Shown piece after piece: positions 1-9,900 of a stretch of 64,000 bases of DNA. The notes beneath the pieces are model-generated. The model had not been told where the DNA came from. It worked only from the letters and a program-made list of their open reading frames with translations, and ran no database searches. Every line of letters begins with the position of its first letter. The stretch's first letter is position 1. Source of the stretch: Auricularia sp. M13 (Eukaryota > Basidiomycota > Agaricomycetes > Auriculariales > Auriculariaceae); assembly GCA_037042915.1 (NCBI GenBank), contig CM073195.1, forward strand, positions 2,108,001-2,172,000, in the 5' to 3' direction. The translations under genes and the position numbers were made by a program.

Positions 1-4
1 GAGA

Positions 5-1318
5 ATGTCGAGAGTTCAGAGGGTGGCAGCAATCTGTATAACTGGTGCGATGCGCACCGCTCCCACTGATTTGCTTGAGATTCTCGCAGGACTCTGGCCG
101 ATTGCGTTACTGATGGACAAAGTCTGCTATCGTGCCACTCTTCGCTTGTGCACTCTGACCGACGACCACCCCCTCTTTCCACATATCAAGCGCGGCGCTC
201 GGAGGCTGGTCAAGTCTCACCCCTCGCCGCTCCACCGCCTCTTCTCGGCATACAAGCTCGACCCGCAAAGGGTCGAGAGCATCCGTACCTTCTGTCGGCG
301 TCCGGATTGGAGTTCGGCTTTCGACATTCACATCGCAACGGATCGTGCTACCGGCATTACGGAGGCGACCAGATCGTCGCAGTCTGCTGATTATTGTGTC
401 TTTTCGGACGGATCGGCGGATGACAGTGACGTTGGGGCTGCCGCGGTCCTCTTCCAGAACGGGCACGAGGTTGCATCACTGCTCTACCACCTCGGTCCCA
501 CCTCGCAGCACACGACATACGAGGCGGAGGCTGTTGGTGGCATACTCGGCTTACACCTCCTCAAGAAATACGTCGCGTCCGCGGATTCCCACATCGGCCT
601 CGACAATACTTCTGTCATGAGAGCTTGCCGCAGAGTTCGCCCGAGACCAGGGCAATACCTCATAGACGAGATCCATCGCATGGCAGCGCCAATACTTCGA
701 CGAGGCACACTGCGAATGATTTGGACGCCGGGTCACGAGGGAATACCGGGCAACGAAGCAGCAGATAAGGCCGCAAAGATGGCAGCATCTGGTCCCGGGT
801 CCACTAGCTCGTCACGCAGTCTCCCACGGATTTTGCGCTCTCCCCTCCCGCTGAGCGCATCTGCGCTGAGGCAGGCCCACATGCAGCACCTGAAGGAGGC
901 TTGGAACGATTACTGGCGCCGGTCTCCTCGCTATCACCGCTACTCGCACCTAGACGAGCACCTAACCCCCACAAAGAGTCGCCGCCTGCTGCTTTCTTTA
1001 CCTAGGCGACAGATGAGTGCTATTACTCAGCTCAGAACTGGACATGCGCCTTTGAACAAACACCTGGCGCGTATAAATCGGGCGGACCATGACCTCTGCC
1101 CAGGGTGCGGAAGCACAGCTGAGACGGTTCGACATTTCGTACTTCAATGCCCTGCTTACTCGCGCGAGCGGTGGGAGATGAGATCGCGAATCGGACGCCG
1201 CGGCAATCGGCTGGCCGATATACTATACACACGGCAAGGCATGCGCCATCTACTGCGATTTATAGCGAAGACGGGGCGCTTTAAATGGACCCACGGTATG
1301 ATTCCATCGAATACATGA
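5..1318 (+). CDS. Non-LTR retrotransposon pol C-terminus: RNase H and CCHC-like tail (5' part outside window)
   Basis: This frame is the 3' end of a LINE-type polyprotein; the endonuclease and reverse transcriptase would lie upstream of base 1. The RNase H domain spans roughly residues 130-262. All four acidic positions can be seen: D in FSDGSADD, E in TYEAEAVGG, D in IGLDNTSV, and D in GNEAADKAAK, which follows the GHEGIPGN loop. Near the C-terminus a CPGC-x8-H-x4-C knuckle (LCPGCGSTAETVRHFVLQC) matches the C-terminal cysteine motif of fungal Tad/I-like elements. RNase H degrades the RNA of the RNA:DNA hybrid during target-primed reverse transcription. The frame is open from the window edge, so the annotated methionine need not be the true start. 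I saw no poly-A or simple-repeat tail marking the 3' end in the 290 bases before the next gene. Confidence 0.85.
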   Translation: MSRVQRVAAICITGAMRTAPTDLLEILAGLWPIALLMDKVCYRATLRLCTLTDDHPLFPHIKRGARRLVKSHPSPLHRLFSAYKLDPQRVESIRTFCRRPDWSSAFDIHIATDRATGITEATRSSQSADYCVFSDGSADDSDVGAAAVLFQNGHEVASLLYHLGPTSQHTTYEAEAVGGILGLHLLKKYVASADSHIGLDNTSVMRACRRVRPRPGQYLIDEIHRMAAPILRRGTLRMIWTPGHEGIPGNEAADKAAKMAASGPGSTSSSRSLPRILRSPLPLSASALRQAHMQHLKEAWNDYWRRSPRYHRYSHLDEHLTPTKSRRLLLSLPRRQMSAITQLRTGHAPLNKHLARINRADHDLCPGCGSTAETVRHFVLQCPAYSRERWEMRSRIGRRGNRLADILYTRQGMRHLLRFIAKTGRFKWTHGMIPSNT

Positions 1319-1609
1319 GCAGATTCACACCTCTCTTTATAGGAGCAGTAGCGTGAGCCCAACGGTCACCACACATCAGCGATGCAACCGCCCGCCTGAC
1401 CGCCACAAGCCTGCCGCGCATACGTATAGCACGGCACTGTGAGTGGCATCGGAGGCATGCCTCAGCGCGCAGGAGGCCGGTTATAGTGGGGACGCCCTGA
1501 CAGATCTCGATTATTTTGTAGCATGTACTATCCCATGTATCCACCAGACTGAAAATGCCCGCATAGGCAACGCCTCATGGGCAATATATGATTAATAATA
1601 GGCAACAGT

Positions 1610-2379
1610 GTGAAGATGAGGTTGAGTTTCGGAGTCCGGTCCGCAACACGGGAGTATCGGAGCAAGCGCGTCAACTCCGACGACGCGCCTCTTTCCGTTT
1701 CCATGTCCGCAAAAAGGAACGCTTTCGATGTGCTGGGCAAACGCGCCAAGCCAGGACGCGATGCTGACGACGAGGACTATACCCCTGAAGTAGAAGAGCC
1801 CCCACCGAAAAAGAAACCGCGCAAGGCCATCAGCGGTCCGAAGGTTGGTCACTGTGGCATGGACAAGAAGGGACTGGGTGACGCGATAAAGTAAGTACTC
1901 ATTCAATTCCTTGATATGTTTTTGATTTTTTGCTAGGGATGGATTGGCGTAGGTCAGCTGCATGCTAACGACCACGTATCGCTCACCAGCTACAGGATTG
2001 AAAAATACGGCGCTCAGCGTACAATGGTCCGGACAACCATGGACGTCGTCTTTTTCAGAGCGTTCTTTGACACTGGTATACCTGGGGTCAAGATTTCCCC
2101 TCCAAGTACGTCCTTCATCGCGAGCGAGAGCCTTGCACTCATCACCAATGTAGCATACGACGAGTCAACTCCAGTCGTCACCGCGCAGTTTGGTTATGAC
2201 GCCGCCGGCGCGATCTTTGGTGTGAGCAAAGTCAAGTGAGTCCCTTCTCCTTCGTCGGGCTCCTCCGTCTCATGGGTCCATGCAGGGGTGGAAACCGCTA
2301 CACCGAAAACCACATCGCGGCCGTCATCGCGGTTCTCTACCCGCCCGAGAAGAAATTCGTGATGTTCTTCTCCATATGA
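1610..2379 (+). CDS. Small three-exon basidiomycete protein of unknown function
   Basis: Exons are 1610-1890, 1996-2235 and 2286-2379. Intron 1 runs GTAAGT to CAG with a good branch point (TGCTAAC, about 1960); intron 2 runs GTGAGT to GCAG. The spliced phases agree and give about 204 residues. The N-terminal third is charged, with a lysine/proline-rich patch (EEPPPKKKPRK) that could act as a nuclear localisation signal. The rest is a compact globular-looking segment ending in hydrophobic KKFVMFFSI. I do not recognise the family. The coherent splicing and codon-like composition of exons 2 and 3 make it a likely real gene rather than a chance frame. It lies just downstream of a LINE fragment. 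Confidence 0.6.
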
Positions 2380-3218
2380 GCGACTCGTCTTCCTTTGCAG
2401 ATTTCAGTTTACCCTGATATATCTTACCATCAATATAACAGATATTTTCTAGCACCGCAGAGAATGCTGTCCTTGGTCATGATAGTCCGGGCTAGCCGGG
2501 TCCAGCAGCAACCTCGTAAAAATTGATTTCATACAGTAGGTATCGTGATGTGCGGGCTCTCACAGAGCTCATGAAACGATGAGCACTCATGTGCTACATA
2601 AACAAGTGAGGGCTCGCTCATCCAATGCCGAGTAATATAGATCACAGTACGAATAAGACGGTAACAGGCAAACACGTTCGCTACGCTTACAGAATGCGAC
2701 ACACATGGATACCACTGCAGTCCCTGACAGACATATAGGCCGCAGCGCTGGCCAGAGTCCGAGTCGGCGGGATGGACCATCAATCGTCACAGGCAACGCA
2801 GCGCATGCAGCGTGCGCAAAATGACGGGGAAAAGGTGTTGAAGAGGAGTAGAGGGCGATTGCGGACTACGCCGTCTGTGCAGGTCATGAAGACGGAGGAA
2901 GATATATGCACCAACGGAAGCAGGATATAGCGCGATGACGTCCGGGAAGTCTCGGGCCAGTCAGTTGATGCTGTCAAACGGAAGGTTCGCGATGTGGCCG
3001 AGCAAACGGCCTGTGTATGAGCGACTGCAGCGCCAGCTCTTGCATCCCGAACAGAGGTGGGTGGGGGATCCATATGGCGGCATAGTAAGTTCGTGTATTG
3101 ATGAAGTGCAGAACAAGACGGCTGCAGGAAAGAAATCAGTACATCTCAGAACAGCCAGACAGCAGGAATTGCTGAGAAAGATGACAGTGCCGCTAAGTCA
3201 GGGTTGGATGACCGGTTA
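2380..3218. other. Intergenic, no gene recognised
   Basis: About 840 bases. Short frames exist on both strands, including a plus-strand one from 2935 that runs antisense into the LRR-like gene, but none has protein-like features. I see no tRNA or repeat. Confidence 0.5.
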
Positions 3219-4274
3219 TCAATGGACAACACAACGGATGCGCCGGTCCCGACACAACTTAACGAGGTTGTCAAAGAGGCGCGCGGATTCCGAATGGTTT
3301 ATGCCGAATACGGAAACGGTGAGACATCTGAGTGCTAACAAGCCGGGAGGGAAGGTTGACAACAACCCGACGGCATCCCATATGTCTTGAAGGACATGAT
3401 CGTCTACGAAGAATTGCAGCGATAGCTCTTTGATGCGAAAGCCGGCGTCGGTGAGGACAGGGTGAAGCACTGCGCACATGTCTTGACTTTGACCGTACCT
3501 GAACGTAAGCTCGAGCCGCTTCAATGCGCGGCATCTGTTTGCAATAAAGGACGACAGAGGGCCCGGAGACGTCCGGGCGATTCCATAGTGACCAAAGCGA
3601 ATGGACAGATCGGTTGTGGGCAGAGCGGCATCGAGGAGGTTTCCATCCCTGATATCGTATTCTGCGAGCAGCTTCATGCAGATGGGGTACATGAGCCGTA
3701 GAACGAGAGTGCGCGCCGTCCAGCGGTGAGATAAGAGCAGCGCGAGTATGGCCTCAGTATAGTCTTCCAACACATCCAGAAAATCGAAATGCATAGATCC
3801 CATCAGATCCGCTGTGCCCAGGAGTGCAGCGGAGATGCTCCTGTGGGGCGCTGGCGCGCAATTCGTGCCGTGGTGAGGGAACATGTTGAAATGTTGCAAA
3901 TTCGGCACGAGCTGGAGCAACTGGACGAATTCAGGTAGAGCGACATCCCGCCTGCCGTCAAACACGAGATGGCGCAAATTGGGGAGCCCGCGTGGCATAG
4001 AGCTGCAGAGCTGCGCGCAAAGGGGACTGTCCAGATCGCTGTTCGCATCAAGCACCAGCCAGAGGCGGTCCAAGTTTCCACAGAGCTTTAGAATGTCACT
4101 TAATGCACTGATGGGGCACGGGCCGTTGAATTGGGTGTGATCCCAAGTGAAGAGGAAGCAATATCCGATTGAGGCTGCGAGTTCTTGAGACGCTTTCAGC
4201 ACTTGGATGGCGCGTGCGATATCCTCGAGCACGAACTCGACCAGCACAACTTTAGGTCTAGCATTAGAGCTCAA
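3219..4274 (-). CDS. F-box/LRR-type basidiomycete protein, LRR part only
   Basis: A single uninterrupted 351-residue frame. It has a leucine-rich-repeat-like rhythm typical of the large Agaricomycete F-box/LRR families, for example LPNLRHLVFDGRRD, VPNLQHFNMFPHH and CRALKRLELTF. No N-terminal F-box is visible, so the protein is either a stand-alone LRR-like protein or the main exon of a gene whose F-box exon I could not find upstream. A similar protein with a recognisable F-box lies 0.9 kb away on the same strand (5139-6609), which suggests local duplication of the family. F-box proteins recruit substrates to SCF ubiquitin ligases; that role is only inferred here. Confidence 0.6.
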   Translation of the reverse strand: MSSNARPKVVLVEFVLEDIARAIQVLKASQELAASIGYCFLFTWDHTQFNGPCPISALSDILKLCGNLDRLWLVLDANSDLDSPLCAQLCSSMPRGLPNLRHLVFDGRRDVALPEFVQLLQLVPNLQHFNMFPHHGTNCAPAPHRSISAALLGTADLMGSMHFDFLDVLEDYTEAILALLLSHRWTARTLVLRLMYPICMKLLAEYDIRDGNLLDAALPTTDLSIRFGHYGIARTSPGPLSSFIANRCRALKRLELTFRYGQSQDMCAVLHPVLTDAGFRIKELSLQFFVDDHVLQDIWDAVGLLSTFPPGLLALRCLTVSVFGINHSESARLFDNLVKLCRDRRIRCVVH

Positions 4275-4565
4275 TAGTGCAACTAAGAGACTGCGTTGTG
4301 GCTCACCGCGCTTTCGCCATGCTATGGAGTAGCAGTAGTAGGAGTTGTTGGCAGAGGATCGGGCGATGTTCCGTTCGGGCCGGACCGGTTCACAACTTGC
4401 TACAGCGGTACCAAGTTTCCCAATCTACCTCCCTCCCTCTGAGGGAAAAGTTAACTTACTGTGGCGTGAAGCAATGTTGCGTCACGAAGCGTTAGTGCTA
4501 CGAACCTATGTCTGGGTGTCGCTATCCCACGAGCACTCGACACTGGGAGCAAGGCCGAGGATCCT

Positions 4566-4836
4566 TAGAGTATCTATTGAGTATCCCGACTTGACAATCA
4601 GATGAATGGCACGAGTTTCCCAAGAGTATCATATCCTGAACTACTCTGGAGATACTCTATACACAAGGTAATATATTGGATGAGTATCCCTTGAGAACAT
4701 TTGTTTCTCAAGGGATACTCATCCAATATATTACCTTGTGTATAGAGTATCTCCAGAGTAGTTCAGGATATGATACTCTTGGGAAACTCGTGCCATTCAT
4801 CTGAATGTCAAGTCGGGATACTCAATAGATACTCTA
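4566..4836. repeat. Near-perfect 271-bp palindrome (foldback/MITE-like element)
   Basis: Arms 4566-4697 and 4705-4836 (132 nt each) are reverse complements with one mismatch (4597 against 4805), separated by a 7-nt loop (CATTTGT). The outermost dinucleotides are TA on both sides, as expected for a TA target duplication of a Tc1/mariner-type MITE, although a palindrome gives this automatically. Short GAGTATC/GATACTC words recur inside the arms. No coding frame spans it. Confidence 0.85.
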
Positions 4837-5138
4837 TGGATTCTCTAGCCTGCTCCCTGTGCGAGCAGCCAAAGCGCGCAACACGCGTCCCAGAAGTTGT
4901 AAAGGCTCGGTTGGACTTCGGACGCCCCTTCCTTGAACACATAGGGGGTAAAGAGACATCACATGAACAGTAAGCCTGGTAGATGCTCATGCACAGACAA
5001 AACGCGATGTACGCTATGATGCCAATCGCGCTGCCGTAGTAAGAGCTTGTATCCATCAGCACGGCTTTCAATCTCGTCCCAACATCGACATCATGAACGC
5101 GGACTCCCACACACGCACACGTACCATTTCCATCCCAT

Positions 5139-6609
5139 CTACGATATGCTCCCGTCGCTCGCAGTGTTCTTGATGCAAATCGCCTCTGCCAGGGGTTGCA
5201 GACGAGTGAGGTCCGCAGAATCGATGGGATTTGGCAAAGAACCCTGCATCAGAACGATCTCTTGCAGTTTCTCGGCGTCATAGCTGAGCCATCGCCGCAG
5301 GTCTGTCGGCAGTTCTTGAAGGAATCCCCTCCACGCCCCCGGCGCCCGGCAGTCCTCCACGGGTCTCACGACCAGGTGTCGGAGGAGCGGCGCGACCAAG
5401 ACTCCGTTCTTGTCTTCGGGCTTTAACTTGAAGAGCAGCTGCGTCCCGCCGAGGCCGCCAGGGGGGACATCGACGTCGAGATGAATAAGGGAGGGCAGCG
5501 TGAGATTTGCAGATATGAACCATTTGAGAGGCAGCGCGGTGATGCGCAGCACGCTGAGATCTCTGAGGAGTGGCGCGATCGGGTGGAGAATGGCTGGGTC
5601 GAGCTTGTAACCCGCCATACCCAAAGTGAAGGACCCCGGGTGCGAGTCGACAGACAACGCAAAGCTTGGGCCGTCGTCCTCGGATCGGACATTTGTGCGC
5701 CTGAGAAAAAGAATCCAGAAAAAGCTTCATCGGCGAGACAAGAGATTTGAGATGGCTGAATTCTATGCAAGCAGGGGGTGGTCGGTCCGCGGGGAACAGG
5801 AGTGGCGAAAAATCAGGCAGAATCGCAGCGAGAGGAGTTCCTTTGGCAACAGTGCGAACATGGACACGGGAGAGCGAGGTTGGGTTGGGAAAGGACGAGT
5901 TGAGTTCGAAGAACCGTTCAACGGAGATCGTCAATGATTCGAGATTGGGGCATTGCCTGAAGAGGAGGCCAAAGTCAAACGATTCGGAGAGGGTGCATGA
6001 CCACGTTCTGATGGTACGAAGCGCAGAAACGCTGCAAGTCGGAAGAACGAAGTGGCCGAGATCGAGAGAATGCAGCTTTGTGTTGCCCGCGAAGAGATCC
6101 TCGGGGATGCCGACTATCCCCTCGGTACACTGAAAACGCTCCAAAAGCGGCGCGGACAGCGAGAGAATCCTGAAGCCGAGGAGCACGGGTAATTTAATCG
6201 TCAGTTCCCGCGCCCGCAGCAGAATTTTAGCAAGTATTTCCTGATTCTCGAAGATTCGAGGGGCGCAAATCGTCACCGATAAAGGTGCAGCTCGAGAACG
6301 CTCCAGCATAATCCGAAGGTACGTTTGCCAGAGCTTGCTTTTGGTCTTCAACAAACGGATCGTGGTCCACAGAGAAGGGTCGTTGATGACCGAGCGCCTC
6401 CAATGGCGGCAGACATGCGAAGAGGCAACGATAGCCCTGCGAGAGAGGTGGGAAAGGCAGTGAACCAGAAGTTCTACTGGTAACTGGCACGTGACGGTCG
6501 TGCTGTTCCACTCCTCGGAGACATCGGCCAATGCGCGGCTCACACTGGAGCGTATGGAACCGAGCAGCGTGAGGACGGAGTCGCGATGCTCCGCGTCACT
6601 GCATCCCAA
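5139..6609 (-). CDS. F-box/LRR protein with an apparent frame break
   Basis: The N-terminal frame (start 6609) carries a clear F-box at about residues 43-85 (LPVELLVHCLSHLSRRA, then SHVCRHWRRSVINDPSLW). It is followed by LRR-like segments such as FRQCPNLESLTIS. This frame stays sensible to about 5720 and then becomes arginine/proline-rich nonsense. The natural continuation is in another frame, which ends at 5139 in DGSIS. No intron of normal size bridges the two: a good acceptor (TTTTTCTCAG) lies near 5702, but the only nearby GT donor would give a 39-nt intron that keeps the wrong frame. A one-base indel is the simplest explanation, either real (pseudogene) or an assembly error. The expected role is substrate selection in an SCF ubiquitin ligase. 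Confidence 0.7.
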
Positions 6610-6930
6610 AAGTTAGGCATGCCATACCATTTTCAGGGACTGCACAGTCCATAGCACACACCGTTGCGGTTCCAGGCCATTCCTTGCGCTAAGTCGGACG
6701 AATTCGTAGACAGCGTCTTCGTGCTCCTGCGCCAACATCGGTTGTTTGGCCGACCACACTTTAACGTCCGCAATAGCTCCGAACCCGCGTGCATGGTGTA
6801 GCGCACTCCTTTCCGTCAGAATGGTATCTCAGGCGAGCAAACAGTATGCAATTGATAGAAACGGCGGAAATTGATTCAAGTACGGTCAGGTTCACGAGAT
6901 AACATCAGACATTTTATGCGAGCCTTCTTT

Positions 6931-9900
6931 TCATTCATCGTACTACATGAAGTCGCGTCAATCACTGCATTAAGTTTGTTGAAAAAGAAAGACATACCTG
7001 CAAGACCATGCTCGTAGCCCAAGGGACCAGCTTCTGGTGCTGGTCGAGATACTCGTAGTGGGTTTGGCCGTATACATCGCGCGGTAGCCTAAGCCACCGC
7101 TTGTAAGTATCCTGTTCTCCAGATGCTAGACAATTACGCACCTCTTCAGAATGCCTTGCTGCCCAGGAGCACGGCGCAGGTTTTTGAGACTGAAAACGGT
7201 CTTGAGGACGCGGGCCATCGTCTTTGTCGACATGTCATGATCAGCTCGTATCATATGACTTTCGAAGAACTCACCGTATGAACGAAGTCGTTGCCGAGGA
7301 TCCTATGAGCGGCATAAAAATGAGACTAGGATGGGAACGAAGGCGAGGACTGACTGGTGCACGCCATCTCCAAGGAAGGTATACGCGTCCTTCGGGCGAG
7401 AAGGAATCACCTCAGTCGGCTGAGGAAACACGGTCTCCTGTACCGCGCGTGAGACCGGCAGATGTGACGCGACAACGGGAGAAGACATACGTTCAAGTTG
7501 GCCGCAGCAAAGTTGACGAACACGCGCCCGCCCGCGGCGACCTTCACGTCACCTGCCTCAAACGCCGCCTTGACGTCGCGCAGCGGGCCCGGCATCGGCG
7601 GGTCGAGGCCTTTCCGCGTTCCCACCCAAGCGTCAGCGTTCAGAAAAGACAAGAAAGACGGACAACTCACGCAGCGCCTCGCGCACGTATCCCTCCAGCG
7701 CGGAGTTCCCTTCCTCGCTCTCGCTCAGCACCAGCTCGCAGATGCGTGTCTTGTGCGACGCATTCTTCTCGTCGAGGTAGAAGTTGACGACATGCACCAG
7801 CCCTGCATCGACAATAAATCATAGAGTCCCGATAACACGAACAAGAAGACTGCACACCTTGAGCATACTCCACGCTCGCACCTACAACGACAGCAAAGAC
7901 ATTATTAGCAAGCTCCTCGTCGCCCTTGCCCTTCTCATAAAGCCTTTGCAGTAGCGCGCGCGCCGACGGCGTCAGCGAGTCTCCAAACAGCGACGCGAAC
8001 AAGTTCGTCAGGGACCACTATACCGAGCGCACATCAGCCAAAACTGGAGCAAGGGAGCGCAGAGAAAAGTACGCACCGACGGTCCCGATATCCCAGCCAA
8101 GTTCTGCCTGATCTTGCGCACGATACTCTGCGCATGGCGCCGCGCGGCATCCTCGAGCGCCATCTTCGTCGCCGTGTCGCTCTCCAAGAAGATATACGAG
8201 TACACCTCGCGCAGCATCTGCTGCATCTCGCTCTCGAGGTATATCCCGCGCGGATGCTCCTTCGTCTTCAGCGACAGGCCAGCCTGCCAACAAACCTGTC
8301 AGCCCAGACCCCAAGGCGAGTACAACGGGCGGCGCGCACCACTTCAGATGAGACCCAGTGTACAGGCACGATGTTCAGCACGTCGCGCACGATATCGACG
8401 TACGTCCCCGTCGGCAGCTTGTACGACCGCTCCTTGATCAGCTCGCGCGTCTTGGCGACATACCATGCCGCGGCGCGCGCAATACCGCCGTCCGCGAGGA
8501 GCGCGTCCGCAATCTAAAGATCCAACAGTCCGTCAATGACGACCCCGCGATTTTTTTCATGCATGGACTCACCGTACGCTGGTCGCGCTGGTGTCGCGCA
8601 GGATCGTCAAAGCTCACAAAGAACCTACCAGACACCGCACTCATCAACATAAAAAAATCCGCGCAGCAGCCGCAAAGACGTACCCAGGCCCCTGCACAAG
8701 CTTCCTCGCAGCCTTCCCATACGGACTAGCAAACGCAAAGTCCTCATTGGCCATCACGCGCTGCACCGCGTCGTACTTCTCGACGGCGACCACAGGAAGC
8801 CGTGCCGTTGGCCGCGCAAAGTCGTATTTGTCCGCCAGCTCGAGGTTCGTGAGGATATCCTTCATCGCCTTGGGCGTCATGAGCGGGAACCAGGTGTACG
8901 TGTTGTCGTAGGTGAAGTTGTTCGGCAGCGTGCGCAGCATGACTGGTGCGTGTGTCAGCATGGGATGAAGGAGACTAGACAGGCTGGTACGCACGTCGCC
9001 CCAAGACCGACCCGAACCCTGCATTCGACGGGTCGCGCGCGCAGTCCGCGTATCCCCACGGCGTCAGGTTCCATGCTGTAGTACAACCACATCAGCCTTT
9101 TCATTCCTATCAGCGCCGATAGACTTCAGACTCACGCGTGAAGTCGGTCGTGAAGAACCGGTCACCGCGTGTGAGCGCGATCGCATCTGGTCCACAATCA
9201 GCTGCGACAGAGCAAGCCCGAGCAAGCAACATACCGCCCAAAATCGCGCGCGACATCGTATATCCTGGGCAGAGGCCCGCGCCATCGACGACGGGCTTGA
9301 CTTCCTCCGCCTGCAGCCCAACCTTAAGATAACGTTCATCAGCCATCGTAGCAGGAAACGGAACAGAGACGCACGTAAAGCTCCAGGTTGTCGATGTGAC
9401 CATAAAGCCTATACGCAGCTTCCTGTGAAACCTCGTTAAGCCTCGAACATCCGTGGTCTCGCGCATAGCGTACCGCAACGTCCTGCACCTATTATCAGCA
9501 CCTAGGTCCGAACAGACAGAACTCAAGACACACCTTATCCGGGTTCCACTCCTCGAAGCTCGTATACCGCTTCAGCCCGAAATACTAGACATGTTCCACA
9601 TCAGCACTCGATGTCCGCTTTATCCCCCGTGCAGCTCGGCATACCTCGCGGAACTCGTTGAGCGTGCACACGCCCCAGCGCCGGCTCTGCAGGATGCCGA
9701 GCACGTCGACGATCTTGAGCACGGCGGGCGTCCCGCGCGCGCCGAACGCGCCTGCGGGCTGCTCCGCCGCGTCCTGCAGCACGCGCGCCAGGTCGTCGTC
9801 TTGGAAGCGCCCGTCCGGCCCGCGCGTCAGCCTGCGGCAAGGAGGGACAGCGACGATGGGGTTGGGGGGAGAGGTTGGCGGCGGCAAGTGTGCGGTCGAC

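Noticed and set aside
2935-3390. 151-residue plus-strand frame
   Set aside because: Runs antisense into the LRR-like gene and shows no features of its own.
6931-9060. Separate P450 gene
   Set aside because: The P450-like exons continue in phase from the dioxygenase exons and follow Ppo family order; one fused protein.
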